Assembly: GCA_902599625.1 (NCBI GenBank)
Contig: CACKGF010000003.1
Coordinates: 1 to 64,000, forward strand
DNA length: 64,000 nt
Source: an uncultured Pelagibacteraceae bacterium
GTDB lineage: Bacteria > Pseudomonadota > Alphaproteobacteria > Pelagibacterales > Pelagibacteraceae
Direction of reading: 5' to 3'
Shown here: positions 8,921 to 19,588 of the stretch, piece after piece
Layout: every line of letters begins with the position of its first letter
Numbering within the stretch: position 1 is the stretch's first letter
Notes under the pieces: model-generated
Database searches by the model: none
Seen by the model: only the letters and a program-made list of their open reading frames with translations
What the model was told of the DNA's origin: nothing
Position numbers and translations under genes: made by a program

Positions 8921-10314
8921 TCTCTGCAAATTTATTAGCAATATTCTATCTTATCTCAGGAATTTTATTTATTTTAGCATTAAGAGGCTTGTCTTCACCA
9001 GAAACTTCAAGACAAGGTAATTTATTTGGAATAATTGGAATGGCAATCGCTATAACTGTTACGTTCCTTTCCATTGATAATTTCACAAGTGGATTTCTTT
9101 ATGTCATACTTTTTCTGCTTATTGGGGGTTCAATAGGTGCTTTCATTGCATTTAAAATTCCCATGACTGCAATGCCAGAATTGGTAGCTGGTTTTCATAG
9201 TTTAGTGGGATTAGCTGCAGTGTTTGTTGCTATATCTGCTTTTATAAGTCCTGAAGTTTTCAATTTAGGTACCTCAGGAAATATTAAACTTGCTAGTTTA
9301 ATTGAGATGTCGATAGGAGCAGCTGTTGGGGCGATTACTTTTTCAGGTTCAATAATAGCTTTTCTTAAATTAAGAGGATTAATGTCAGGGTCTCCAATAA
9401 CTTTTCCAGGACAACATATATTGAACTTATTAATTTTAATTTCTATTATAATTCTTACATATTTTTTATGTTTAAATCAGTCCCCTAATTTTTTCTGGTC
9501 ATTAATTGCTATTTCTTTTCTTGTCGGTTTTTTATTAATCATTCCAATAGGTGGCGCAGATATGCCAGTAGTAATTTCAATGCTAAATTCTTATTCAGGC
9601 TGGGCTGCAGCTGGAATAGGTTTTACCTTAGAAAATACTGCCTTAATAATCACTGGTGCTTTAGTGGGTTCCTCGGGTGCAATATTATCTTACATAATGT
9701 GCAAGGGTATGAACAGATCATTTTTTAATGTGATACTTGGAGGATTTGGAGGAACGGATCAAACTTCAAATAAGACAAGTAAAGAACAAAAACCGGTGAA
9801 AAGTGGAAATGCAGATGATGCAGCTTTTTTAATGAAAAATGCATCATCAGTTATAATTGTTCCTGGATACGGAATGGCTGTTGCTCAAGCGCAGCATGCA
9901 TTAAGAGAAATGGTAGACTCTCTGAAAAAAAATGGTGTTAAAGTTTCATACGCAATTCATCCTGTTGCAGGCAGAATGCCTGGGCATATGAATGTTTTAT
10001 TAGCTGAAGCAAACGTTCCTTATGATGAAGTGTTTGAATTAGAAGAGATCAATAATGATTTTGCCAATTGTGATGTGGCTTATGTAATAGGAGCAAACGA
10101 TGTTACAAATCCAGTTGCTAAAACAGATCCCCAAAGTCCGATATATGGCATGCCTGTGCTTGATGTTGAAAAAAGTAAGTCTGTTTTGTTTGTCAAAAGA
10201 AGTTTATCACCAGGTTATGCAGGTATAGACAACGATCTGTTTTATAGAGATAATACTTTAATGTTATTTGCAGATGCTAAAAAAATGACAGAAGATATAA
10301 TTAAGAATTTATAA
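8917..10314 (+). CDS. pntB: NAD(P) transhydrogenase subunit beta
   Basis: GADMPVVISMLNSYSGWAAAGIGF, VIIVPGYGMAVAQAQHALREM, HPVAGRMPGHMNVLLAEANVPYD. Confidence 0.97.
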   Translation: MISANLLAIFYLISGILFILALRGLSSPETSRQGNLFGIIGMAIAITVTFLSIDNFTSGFLYVILFLLIGGSIGAFIAFKIPMTAMPELVAGFHSLVGLAAVFVAISAFISPEVFNLGTSGNIKLASLIEMSIGAAVGAITFSGSIIAFLKLRGLMSGSPITFPGQHILNLLILISIIILTYFLCLNQSPNFFWSLIAISFLVGFLLIIPIGGADMPVVISMLNSYSGWAAAGIGFTLENTALIITGALVGSSGAILSYIMCKGMNRSFFNVILGGFGGTDQTSNKTSKEQKPVKSGNADDAAFLMKNASSVIIVPGYGMAVAQAQHALREMVDSLKKNGVKVSYAIHPVAGRMPGHMNVLLAEANVPYDEVFELEEINNDFANCDVAYVIGANDVTNPVAKTDPQSPIYGMPVLDVEKSKSVLFVKRSLSPGYAGIDNDLFYRDNTLMLFADAKKMTEDIIKNL

Positions 10315-10315
10315 T

Positions 10316-11008
10316 TTGACAAAAATATTTTGTGATATCGCCGACATAAATCTGATCAAAAAATTTGATAGAAAGAAAATTGTTAAAGGTTTTACAACTA
10401 ACCCATCTTTAATGAGAAAAGCAGGAGCAAAAGACTATCAGAATTATTCAAAAAAAATTTTAGGAGTAACCAAAAAACCAATTTCTTTTGAAGTATTTGC
10501 AGATAATCATGAAGAAATGATAAAACAGGGAAAAAAAATTTCTAAGTGGGGAAAAAATGTATTTGTTAAAGTTCCTTATTCGAATACAAAAGGTAAATTT
10601 TCTGGGAAAGTAATTAAAGCTTTAAATTCAAAAAAAATAAAACTTAATATTACAGCTGTTTATAACGCAACACAAACTCAAAAGATTTTAAAGAATATTG
10701 ATAAAAAAACTAAGGTAATAATATCTATATTTGCTGGAAGAATGGCTGATGCAGGAAAAAATCCATTACCTGAATTTAAAAAAAGTTTAAAGATTTCAAA
10801 AAAATTTAAAAACGTCGAAATATTGTGGGCAAGTACAAGAGAAGCATACAATCTTTTACAGGCAAAAGAATTAGGTTGCCAAATTATAACTGTACCTCCA
10901 AAAATAATTGAAACAATAGAAAATTTTGGAAAAACTTTTGATAAACTTACAAAGGATACAGTTAAAGGTTTTCTAATCGACAGTAAGAAGTCAAGATTTA
11001 AAATTTAA
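10316..11008 (+). CDS. tal: Transaldolase (short, fructose-6-phosphate aldolase-like type); TTG start
   Basis: FCDIADINLIKKF...KGFTTNPSLMRKAG; VFVKVPYSNTKG; KLNITAVYNATQ; ISIFAGRMADAG; ILWASTREAYNL. Confidence 0.9.
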   Translation: MTKIFCDIADINLIKKFDRKKIVKGFTTNPSLMRKAGAKDYQNYSKKILGVTKKPISFEVFADNHEEMIKQGKKISKWGKNVFVKVPYSNTKGKFSGKVIKALNSKKIKLNITAVYNATQTQKILKNIDKKTKVIISIFAGRMADAGKNPLPEFKKSLKISKKFKNVEILWASTREAYNLLQAKELGCQIITVPPKIIETIENFGKTFDKLTKDTVKGFLIDSKKSRFKI

Positions 11009-11009
11009 T

Positions 11010-11086
<77 letters not shown>

Positions 11087-11089
11087 ATA

Positions 11090-11296
11090 TTAAATTCTGT
11101 TTTTAAGTTTGTTAAGTTTCTTAACTCTTTTAATATTCTCTTGCAGGATTCTTTTTTTTTTTTCAGATGGTTTTTCGTAAGTGTTTTTAAGTTTGACTAT
11201 CTTAAAAAAACCGTCTCTTTGGAGTTTTCTTTTTAAAACTCTCAAAGCTTGTTCTACATTATTGTCTTTTACGTCTATTTTAATAACATCCTCCAA
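11090..11296 (-). CDS. rpsU: 30S ribosomal protein S21
   Basis: VEQALRVLKRKLQRDGFFKIVKLKNTYEKPSEKKKR. Confidence 0.93.
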   Translation of the reverse strand: MEDVIKIDVKDNNVEQALRVLKRKLQRDGFFKIVKLKNTYEKPSEKKKRILQENIKRVKKLNKLKNRI

Positions 11297-11344
11297 AAAA
11301 AAAGTTTAAATAACACTTATAAAATTTCATGTCTATCAGTTTTT

Positions 11345-11929
11345 TTAAGAATTTTGACTTTGATTTGCTTTTAAAGCCTTCTCTTTTAATTTTTTCTCTC
11401 TCTTAATACGTCTTTCCGCTTTTTCACTTGCCTCGATAAGGTCTTTTTGAGTGAATAAATTCATTGCAACGGGGTCTTTTGCATTTAAATTATTATAATT
11501 CCAGTAACTTTTATTTCTAATAGATACAACTGAGTTTTTCGTTATTCCAACAAGTTTAGCTATTTGAGAGTCCTTTAATTGCGGATAGCTTTTAATCAAC
11601 CATAAAACAGAGTCTGGTTTATCTTGCCTTTTTGACAAAGGAACATATTTCTTAATTTTCTTTTCATCAGATGTAATTTCCACATCAGTATTAGTAATTT
11701 TTAAAGCTCTATCTTGATCCTTGCTAGATAATTCTATTTCTTCCTTAGTCAGTTGTCCTGATGTGATAGGATTATAAGCTTTAATACCTTTTGCCACCTC
11801 TCCATCTGCGATACCTTGAACTTCTACCTCGTGAAGGTTACAAAAATCAGCAATCTGTTTAAATGTTAAAGTTGTGTTTTCTACAAGCCAAACAGCTGTT
11901 GCCATTGGCATTAATGGCGTTTGTGTCAT
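11345..11929 (-). CDS. trcR: DUF1013 / TrcR-type cell-cycle transcriptional regulator
   Basis: MPMATAVWLVENTTLTFKQIADFCNLHEVEVQGIADGEVAKGIKAYNPITSGQLTKEEI. Confidence 0.85.
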   Translation of the reverse strand: MTQTPLMPMATAVWLVENTTLTFKQIADFCNLHEVEVQGIADGEVAKGIKAYNPITSGQLTKEEIELSSKDQDRALKITNTDVEITSDEKKIKKYVPLSKRQDKPDSVLWLIKSYPQLKDSQIAKLVGITKNSVVSIRNKSYWNYNNLNAKDPVAMNLFTQKDLIEASEKAERRIKREKKLKEKALKANQSQNS

Positions 11930-11930
11930 T

Positions 11931-12158
11931 TTATTTGCTCTTAGATTTGAAGTTTTGGAATTTTTTATTGAATCTGCTCACTCTTCCTTTATCCAGCAAC
12001 TTTTGCTTACCACCCGTCCAAGCCGAATGAGATTTTGGATCAATTTCTAATTTTAAAACCTCTCCTTCAGAGCCCCATGTAGACTTAGTTTCAAATTGAG
12101 ATCCATCTGTCATCTCTACTTTAATAGTATGATAGTTTGGGTGAATTTTTTTTTTCAT
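11931..12158 (-). CDS. rpmE: 50S ribosomal protein L31, cysteine-free form
   Basis: [66 protein letters not shown]. Confidence 0.95.
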   Translation of the reverse strand: MKKKIHPNYHTIKVEMTDGSQFETKSTWGSEGEVLKLEIDPKSHSAWTGGKQKLLDKGRVSRFNKKFQNFKSKSK

Positions 12159-12193
12159 AGGTGAACTTATAGCAAATGAAAATTATAAAACAA

Positions 12194-12934
12194 TTAAAAC
12201 ATAGAAATTTTGTTATTAATTTCCTTTTCAATACTTTGGTTGGATGCAATTAGGCTGATATTTTCAGTTTTTTTTAAATCAATATCACTTAAAACTCCGC
12301 CAGCCTCTCTTACTAATATTGAGCCTGCTGCAATGTCCCATAAACTTAAATTTTTGTGAAAACTTCCATCAAATCTTCCACATGATACGTATGCAAGATC
12401 TAAAGCTGCACTACCCGTAATTCGAATTGTTAAACCGTCTGAGGAAATCTTTTTACTATTAGACGAGAATAAACATTCAGAAATCTCTCTTTTTCTTGAA
12501 ACTCGTATGCTTTTATTATTCATGTATGCACCAGAATTTTTTTCTGCATAATATATTTCGTCTTTAATAGGATCAAATATTACGCCAGAAACAATTTCAT
12601 TATTTAAAACTAAGCCAACTGAAATACAGAAATGGGGTATGCCATTTATAAAATTTGTTGTGCCATCTATTGGGTCTATAACCCAGAAATTTTCTTTATC
12701 TTCATTTTTAATAAAACCACTCTCCTCAGTTAAAAAAGAATATTTTTTTTTTGATTTAGATAGTTCATTAACCAACATATTCTCAATTTTTTTATCTGAA
12801 TTAGTGACAAAGTTTTTTGGCCCTTTAATTGATACTTGAAGCTTTTCAACTTCTCCAAAGTCTCTTATCAACACTTTAGAAGCTTTTTCACAAGACTTTA
12901 TCATTAAATTTAGGTTTGGAGAAATTGAGTTCAT
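12194..12934 (-). CDS. suhB: Inositol monophosphatase family protein
   Basis: FWVIDPIDGTTNFINGIPHFCISVGLV and SLWDIAAGSILVREAGG. Confidence 0.92.
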   Translation of the reverse strand: MNSISPNLNLMIKSCEKASKVLIRDFGEVEKLQVSIKGPKNFVTNSDKKIENMLVNELSKSKKKYSFLTEESGFIKNEDKENFWVIDPIDGTTNFINGIPHFCISVGLVLNNEIVSGVIFDPIKDEIYYAEKNSGAYMNNKSIRVSRKREISECLFSSNSKKISSDGLTIRITGSAALDLAYVSCGRFDGSFHKNLSLWDIAAGSILVREAGGVLSDIDLKKTENISLIASNQSIEKEINNKISMF

Positions 12935-12936
12935 GT

Positions 12937-13497
12937 TTATAATTTTTTTATATACTCAATTGTTCTTGTATCTATTAATATTTCATCTCCACTTTCTATA
13001 AATGGTGGAACTTGAATTTTTATATCATTTTCTAAAATTGCAGGTTTGTAAGATGATGAGACTGTTTGACCTTTTAACGCAACATCGGTTGATTTAATTT
13101 TAAATTGCACTTGATTTGGTAACTCAATACCTATAGCTTTATCTTCATGAAATATCAGATCGACATTTAAGTTTTCTTTAAGTAATTTGCCTTTATCTCC
13201 TATTATGTCTTTTTTAACATCTACTTGTTCGAAATTTTTTTGATTTATAAAGTAGTAATTTATTTCATCATTATACAAATAATTAAATTCAATATTCTCT
13301 ATACTTGCTTTTTCTATCGTATCGTTAGACCTAAACCTCTCATTTAGCTTTGTATTTTTATTTATACTTTTCATCTCAACTTGGCAAAAGGCTCCACCTT
13401 TACCAGGTTTGACGTGTTGAGTTTTTAAGATCTCCCAAAGATCATCTTTGTATTCAATTAACATTCCAACTTTAATTTCATTAGCGTTTATTTTCAT
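12937..13497 (-). CDS. efp: Elongation factor P
   Basis: LWEILKTQHVKPGKGGAFCQVEMKSI; C-terminal PPFIESGDEILIDTRTIEYIKK. Confidence 0.96.
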   Translation of the reverse strand: MKINANEIKVGMLIEYKDDLWEILKTQHVKPGKGGAFCQVEMKSINKNTKLNERFRSNDTIEKASIENIEFNYLYNDEINYYFINQKNFEQVDVKKDIIGDKGKLLKENLNVDLIFHEDKAIGIELPNQVQFKIKSTDVALKGQTVSSSYKPAILENDIKIQVPPFIESGDEILIDTRTIEYIKKL

Positions 13498-14099
13498 AAA
13501 AATTCTTTAATTGTTTTTGCTGGTTTTTTATTCCAAATGCCTCCTGAGATAGCTAAAAAGTCTGGTTTATGCAACAGAAGTTTTCTAAAATTTTTATAAG
13601 TTATTCCTCCAATTATAACAAGAGGTAGTTTGGTCAATCTTTTAACCCAAGATATTAAACTTGGTTTTGCAAAGTAATTTATTTTTTTCGTTTTTGATTT
13701 GAAAAAAGCACCTATGGCAATATAATTTGCACCATCTTTAACGGCACGTCTAATCAATTTTTTTGAATTATGACACGTAATACCAATGATTTTCTTTCTT
13801 AAAATTTTTCTTGCTTCTTGAATGACCATATCATTTTGTCCCAAATGACAACCGTCCGCACCAATTTTTTTTGCCAGATTAGGGTCATCATTTATTATTA
13901 ATTTTACCTTATACTTTTTACAAATTTTTTTGATTTTTATTCCAATTTTTTTTTTTTCTATTAAAGAATTTTTTTTTAGTCTTAATTGAAAAAAACTTAC
14001 TAAATTTGAACTGAGAATGATTTTTAAATTATTATAAAAACTCTTATTTATTTTGTTTGGTGAAATTAAATAAATAAACCTTTTTTTATCGACTCTCAA
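13494..14099 (-). CDS. thiE: Thiamine-phosphate synthase; the track ORF extends to 14129 but an internal TTG near 14099 would reduce overlap with fda
   Basis: FQLRLKKNS, KLIINDDPNLAKKIGADGCHLGQNDM, IGITCHN, YIAIGAFFKSKTKK, LVIIGGITYKNF. Confidence 0.85.
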   Translation of the reverse strand: MRVDKKRFIYLISPNKINKSFYNNLKIILSSNLVSFFQLRLKKNSLIEKKKIGIKIKKICKKYKVKLIINDDPNLAKKIGADGCHLGQNDMVIQEARKILRKKIIGITCHNSKKLIRRAVKDGANYIAIGAFFKSKTKKINYFAKPSLISWVKRLTKLPLVIIGGITYKNFRKLLLHKPDFLAISGGIWNKKPAKTIKEFL

Positions 14100-15096
14100 T
14101 TTCTTTAGACCATTTTCCTTGAGCAGCAAGAGTATTCATTTTTGCTCTGTGATTAAATACTTTTTGGGTCCCCTCAATATCTTTAATATTCCTAGACCAA
14201 AATTTAAGAGCACCTTGCTGTAATGCTCGTCCGTAAGAGTAGCTCATTATAAAACTGGTCTTATTCAATTTATTTATCAAATTTAAATTTTCTGTCGCTT
14301 CCAGTTCTGACTGTCCACCAGATAAAAAAGCTATACCAGGAACTTCCGAGGGCACAGAACTTTTTAAGCAATCCAAGGTTAATTTTGCTACCTCTTCATT
14401 AGAGATTTTTTCCTTTGATTTATTTCCAGCTAGAATCATATTTGGTTTTAATATTACTCCTTTTAAATCAACCTTATGAAGAATAAGCTCCTCAAAACAC
14501 CTCTTAATGACCTCGGAGGTTTTTTGAAAACACTCTTTAGCTGAATGGTCTCCATCCATTAAAACCTCTGGTTCAACAATTGGTACCATATTACATTCTT
14601 GTACTAATGCGGAATATCTAGCTAACGCGTGTGCGTTAGAATGAATAGATAATTTGCTTGGGAAATCTTTTGATATATTGTAGACACCTCTCCATTTGGT
14701 GAACTTTGCTCCAAGTTTAAAATATTCCTTTAGTCTATCCCTTAAACCATCTAACCCTTCTGTAATTTTTTCATTTGGTGACCCAGCTAAACTTTTTGCA
14801 CCGGTATCTACTTTTATTCCTGCACAAGATCCCATAGCCTCAATTAATTCTGGTATCTTGTTTTTTTTTGAGGATGTCTGCTTAATAGTTTCGTCATACA
14901 GGATGACTCCACCAATACAATTTTTCATTTCTGATGAACAAAAAAGAGTTTCTCTAAAAAGCAATCTATTTTCCGGGGTTGAGGGCACACCTACACCATC
15001 AAGCCTTTTGGTCATTGTTCCCGTGCTTTCATCTGCAGCCAGAATTCCTTTACCATTTCCAAGAATTTTATTTACAATATTATTTAGATTAGACAT
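14086..15096 (-). CDS. fda: Class I fructose-bisphosphate aldolase
   Basis: GILAADESTGTMTKRLDGVGVPSTPENRLLFRETLF; VDLKGVILKPNMILAG; GIAFLSGGQSELEATENL. Confidence 0.96.
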   Translation of the reverse strand: MSNLNNIVNKILGNGKGILAADESTGTMTKRLDGVGVPSTPENRLLFRETLFCSSEMKNCIGGVILYDETIKQTSSKKNKIPELIEAMGSCAGIKVDTGAKSLAGSPNEKITEGLDGLRDRLKEYFKLGAKFTKWRGVYNISKDFPSKLSIHSNAHALARYSALVQECNMVPIVEPEVLMDGDHSAKECFQKTSEVIKRCFEELILHKVDLKGVILKPNMILAGNKSKEKISNEEVAKLTLDCLKSSVPSEVPGIAFLSGGQSELEATENLNLINKLNKTSFIMSYSYGRALQQGALKFWSRNIKDIEGTQKVFNHRAKMNTLAAQGKWSKEIESR

Positions 15097-15097
15097 A

Positions 15098-16276
15098 TTA
15101 ATTTAGAGCTTTTATACCAGGAAGTTCCTTGCCTTCAAGATATTCTAAAAAAGCTCCACCAGCAGTTGAAACAAAATTAAAATCATTTATTGCATTTATC
15201 TGATTTAATACTGCAATAGTGTCCCCACCTCCTGCAACAGAATAAATTGAATTATCTTTATTTTTTTTAATAATCATCTTTGCTATTTCATAACTTCCTA
15301 AAGCAAAATTTGGATTTTCAAAATAACCTGCTGGACCATTCCACAAAACAGTTTTACTATTTTCAATAATATCTCTGATTTTTTTTAAAGTTTTAGGGCC
15401 AATATCGAGAATTAAATCATCAGCTGATATTTCTGTTAAGTCTTTTATTTGAGATTTGTCATCCATGCTTTTTCCAATTTTGACATCCTTTGGATAAATA
15501 ATTGAACATGAGTGATCATTAGAGATTTTAAAAATGTTTTCTATTTCATTTTCACAATTATCTTCTTTAATTGATTTTCCTATCGAATTTCCTTTATAGC
15601 TTAAAATGTTATTTGCCATTCCACCAACAACAATAATGTTATCAAATTTTGGTATTAAATTTTTAATTAAATTAATCTTAGTTGAAATTTTTGATCCTCC
15701 AATTATACATGTAACAGGTGTTTTTATTTCGCTCGTTACTTTCTTAAGAGCATTTATTTCAGTTTCTAATTGCAAACCAGCAAAAGATGGTAAAAATTCA
15801 GTAATTTTACTAATTGAGGCGTGAGCTCTGTGTGAGCAAGAAAAAGCATCATTTACATAAAGATCCGCAAGACTAGCCAATTGTTTTGAAAAATTTGTGT
15901 CATTTTTTTCTTCTTCTTCATAAAACCTGATATTCTCTAGAAATATTATTCGGCCATCAAAATTTTTAAATAATTTATCTTTTTTAATCTTAAAGATATT
16001 TTCATTAATGAGTTTGATTTTTTGATTAATTTTTCCCTCTAAATTTTCACAAATTGGTTTCAGAGAAAGTTCTTTGTTTACTTTTCCTCTAGGTCTCCCA
16101 ACGTGTGAAATTATAACTATCTTGCAATTTTTCTTTACTAAAAAATTAATTACAGGCAAGATCTTATCAATTCTCGTTTGATCTGTGATAACTCCATTTT
16201 TTAATGGAACATTTAAATCCAATCTTAATAAAATTATCTTTTGATTAATATTTTCTTGATCTTTTATATTGTTCAT
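15098..16276 (-). CDS. pgk: Phosphoglycerate kinase
   Basis: RLDLNVPLKNG, ISHVGRPRGK, VNDAFSCSHRAHAS, GGSKISTKINLI, LWNGPAGYFE, VAGGGDTIAVL. Confidence 0.97.
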   Translation of the reverse strand: MNNIKDQENINQKIILLRLDLNVPLKNGVITDQTRIDKILPVINFLVKKNCKIVIISHVGRPRGKVNKELSLKPICENLEGKINQKIKLINENIFKIKKDKLFKNFDGRIIFLENIRFYEEEEKNDTNFSKQLASLADLYVNDAFSCSHRAHASISKITEFLPSFAGLQLETEINALKKVTSEIKTPVTCIIGGSKISTKINLIKNLIPKFDNIIVVGGMANNILSYKGNSIGKSIKEDNCENEIENIFKISNDHSCSIIYPKDVKIGKSMDDKSQIKDLTEISADDLILDIGPKTLKKIRDIIENSKTVLWNGPAGYFENPNFALGSYEIAKMIIKKNKDNSIYSVAGGGDTIAVLNQINAINDFNFVSTAGGAFLEYLEGKELPGIKALN

Positions 16277-17283
16277 TAAGAAATTTTATGAAGATACGCC
16301 GCAATATCACACATTCTGTTTGAAAAACCCCACTCATTGTCATACCAAGCAGAAATTTTACCCATATTTTTACCTATAACATTTGTTAATGATGCATCCA
16401 CTATAGAGGAAGCTGGGTTGTGATTAAAATCAATTGAAACAAGTTTTTCCTCTGTGATTTCTAAAACTTTTATTTTCTGTTTCTTGCTGAAGTTTTTAAA
16501 GGCAGAATTAATTTTTTCAACAGATAGATCTTTTTTGGAGCAAAATATTAATTCAATTAAAGAAACATTTGGGGTTGGTATTCTCATTGCCACACCCTCG
16601 AGCTTTCCTTTTAAAGAAGGTATAATTTCGCCAATCGCTTTTGAGGCACCGGTTGAGGTTGGTACTATTGATTGACTAGCCGTTCTTGCTCTTCTTATAT
16701 CTTTATGAGAATTATCTAAAATCCTTTGATCAGTTGTAAAAGAATGAATTGTAGTCATAAAACCTTTTTCAATTTCAAAATTTTCATTTAAAACATGAGC
16801 AACTGGTGCAAGACAATTAGTTGTACACGATGCGGCAGATATAATTTTATCTTCCTTCTTAAGTTCTTTTTCGTTAACTCCAAATACTATTGTCTTATCA
16901 GCATTCTTGCATGGAGCTGACACAATAACTTTTTTTGCTCCATTACTTAAATGTGGGATTAATTTTTCCTTAGAATTGAATTTACCAGTGCATTCAAGTA
17001 CAAAATCAACATCATTGTCTTTCCAATTAATTTCTTCCAGTTTATCTTTTTGTGAATAATAAATTTTATTACCATTAATATTTAAATGATTTTTTTCTAT
17101 TGATATTTCAGCATTGAATTTTCCGTGAATACTATCTCTTTTCAGTAGAGCATAAGCAGTCTCAATATTAGCTCTATTATTAATATGTTGAATTTTTAGG
17201 TTAGAGTGTTTCTCTTCAAATATTGATCGAACCACCATTCTACCAATTCTACCTAAACCGTTTATTCCAATTTTAGTTTTCAT
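16276..17283 (-). CDS. gap: Glyceraldehyde-3-phosphate dehydrogenase, type I
   Basis: KIGINGLGRIGRMVVRS, SAASCTTNCLAPVAHVL, WYDNEWGFSNRM. Confidence 0.97.
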   Translation of the reverse strand: MKTKIGINGLGRIGRMVVRSIFEEKHSNLKIQHINNRANIETAYALLKRDSIHGKFNAEISIEKNHLNINGNKIYYSQKDKLEEINWKDNDVDFVLECTGKFNSKEKLIPHLSNGAKKVIVSAPCKNADKTIVFGVNEKELKKEDKIISAASCTTNCLAPVAHVLNENFEIEKGFMTTIHSFTTDQRILDNSHKDIRRARTASQSIVPTSTGASKAIGEIIPSLKGKLEGVAMRIPTPNVSLIELIFCSKKDLSVEKINSAFKNFSKKQKIKVLEITEEKLVSIDFNHNPASSIVDASLTNVIGKNMGKISAWYDNEWGFSNRMCDIAAYLHKIS

Positions 17284-19214
17284 AAATTTTTCTTTATTTT
17301 TTGTACAATATTTTCAACATCTAATTCAAAGTGTTTATAAATATCTTTATAAGGTGCGCTCTTACCAAAATTATCTATTCCTAAATTTAATCCACTGGTT
17401 CCTGTATATTTTTTCCAATAACTAGTTTCCGATGCTTCTATAGAAACTTTAAGCGTATCTTCTTGCAAAATATCTTTTTTATAGTCGTTGTTTTGACTAT
17501 CAAATATTTCATGGCACGGCATTGATATAACTTTTGAATAGATATTTTCTGTGGCTAATTTATGACTTACTTTTATTGCGAGATCAGTTTCAGAGCCTGT
17601 CGCTAATAGTGTTACCTTTATATTATCTCCATTTCTTAAAATTTCATAAGCTCCTTTAGAGCAAAGATTGTTAGTGATCGCCTCTTTTCTTATAGGTTCT
17701 ATTTTTTGTCTTGTTAGAGCTATTACACTTGGTTTATTTTTACTTTCTAAAGCCAACTGCCAACATTCAAAAGTTTCAATGGTATCGGATGGTCTAAATA
17801 CATTTAAGTTTGGTATAGATCTCAACATTGCGAGCTGTTCAACAGGTTGATGGGTTGGACCGTCTTCTCCAAGACCAATTGAGTCATGGGTTAAAACATA
17901 AATTACCCTTTGGCCCATCATTGCAGCCAATCTGATAGAAGGCTTGCAATAATCACTAAATATTAAAAAAGTTCCACCATATGGAATAAGATTACTATGT
18001 AATGAGATTCCATTCATAATTCCACACATTGCATGTTCTCTTACTCCGTAATGAATATAATTTCCTCCAAAATTTCCTGGCTTAATTATTTTATGATTTT
18101 TTGTTTTTGTATTGTTTGAACCTGCAAGATCAGCCGAGCCACCGATTAAATTTGGTAGTTTTGAAACTATATCTAAAAATTTTTCTGAGGATTTCCTAGT
18201 TGCAATTGACTCTAGTGATTTTAAATAATCATTTTTTACTTGCTCTATTTCGCTTGTAATCTCTTCGTTAAAAATATCGAATTCAGGCTCGTATGATTTA
18301 TTTTTTTCTGCTTTTGAAGAGGCGTTTTCTCCAATTTTTCTCCACTCACTTAAAATTTTTTCAGGGATCTTAAAAGGCTCACAATTCCATTTTAATTTTT
18401 TTCTTACTAGCTTTACCTCATCGGTACCTAGCGGGCTTCCATGTGATGATGCTTTCCCACTTTTATTTGGTGAGCCATAACCAATTGTAGTCTTACAAGA
18501 AATAGCAAATGGTTTTTTTGAATTTTGAGCTTTTTTTAATGCGGTAAAAATTTGTTTATCATTATGACCGTCTATTTCTAAATAGCTCCAACCATAACTC
18601 TCAAATCTTTTTTTTGTATTATCAGAAACAGCAAGACTAGTAGGGCCATCAATCGAGATTGAATTATTATCAAAAAGAAGTATCAAGTTTTTTAATTTTA
18701 TATGACCCGCAAAACTTAAGGCTTCATGGCTTATTCCTTCCATAAGGCATCCATCACCTGCCAAGACATAAGTTTTATGATCTATCTTTTTTTTTCCTAA
18801 CCTCTTTTTTAATATTTCCTCAGCAAGCGCAAAACCCACAGCATTTGATATACCTTGTCCTAGTGGTCCAGTTGTAGTCTCTATCCCTGAATTAGAATGA
18901 TATTCAGGATGCCCGGCACAAATAGAGTCAAGTTTTCTAAAGTTTTTAATGTCATCTATGGAAACACTTTTGTAACCAGTTAAATATAAAAGTGAGTAAA
19001 GAAGCATAGACCCATGCCCAGCAGAAAGAACGAACCTATCTCTATTAAACCAACTAGGATCTTTAGGATTAAATCGTAAAAAGTTTTTAAATAAAACTGT
19101 AGCAACATCAGCCATTCCCATTGGCATTCCAGGGTGACCAGAATTCGCTGCCTCAACAGCATCTAAAGATAGAAATCTTACAGCATTAGCTAAATCTTTA
19201 TGTTTTATTTTCAA
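17280..19214 (-). CDS. tkt: Transketolase
   Basis: NSGHPGMPMGMADVATVLF, AGDGCLMEGISHEALSFAGH, VLTHDSIGLGEDGPTHQPVEQLAMLRSIPN. Confidence 0.97.
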   Translation of the reverse strand: MKIKHKDLANAVRFLSLDAVEAANSGHPGMPMGMADVATVLFKNFLRFNPKDPSWFNRDRFVLSAGHGSMLLYSLLYLTGYKSVSIDDIKNFRKLDSICAGHPEYHSNSGIETTTGPLGQGISNAVGFALAEEILKKRLGKKKIDHKTYVLAGDGCLMEGISHEALSFAGHIKLKNLILLFDNNSISIDGPTSLAVSDNTKKRFESYGWSYLEIDGHNDKQIFTALKKAQNSKKPFAISCKTTIGYGSPNKSGKASSHGSPLGTDEVKLVRKKLKWNCEPFKIPEKILSEWRKIGENASSKAEKNKSYEPEFDIFNEEITSEIEQVKNDYLKSLESIATRKSSEKFLDIVSKLPNLIGGSADLAGSNNTKTKNHKIIKPGNFGGNYIHYGVREHAMCGIMNGISLHSNLIPYGGTFLIFSDYCKPSIRLAAMMGQRVIYVLTHDSIGLGEDGPTHQPVEQLAMLRSIPNLNVFRPSDTIETFECWQLALESKNKPSVIALTRQKIEPIRKEAITNNLCSKGAYEILRNGDNIKVTLLATGSETDLAIKVSHKLATENIYSKVISMPCHEIFDSQNNDYKKDILQEDTLKVSIEASETSYWKKYTGTSGLNLGIDNFGKSAPYKDIYKHFELDVENIVQKIKKNL

Positions 19215-19264
19215 AAATATTCCTATCTAGACTAAGAGACTCATTAATATATAATTATATATAT

Positions 19265-19588
19265 ATGAAATATATCAGCGAAAAAGAAAAAAAACTTGAA
19301 GACGCTCTTAAGAAATTAAAAAAACTTGATCTAAAAAATGACCAGATATCTGGAGACATTAAAGAATTAGTTGATCAAAAAAATCAATTAGAAATTGAAA
19401 AAAATGAGTTGGAAAAAAAATACAAAAATTTAAGTGATGAACACGGCAATCTTCAAGTCAAAATCAAACAAATGATGGTTGAAAAAAAAGAAGATAGAAT
19501 GAAAAGATTAGAGTTTGACGAAAAAATTGATGAATTAAATCAAGAAACAGATACTTTACTTGATGAGATTGAAAAATGGCAAATGTAA
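19265..19588 (+). CDS. Small coiled-coil protein encoded upstream of zapA
   Basis: 107 aa of heptad-like charged sequence; 3' end overlaps zapA. Confidence 0.75.
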   Translation: MKYISEKEKKLEDALKKLKKLDLKNDQISGDIKELVDQKNQLEIEKNELEKKYKNLSDEHGNLQVKIKQMMVEKKEDRMKRLEFDEKIDELNQETDTLLDEIEKWQM

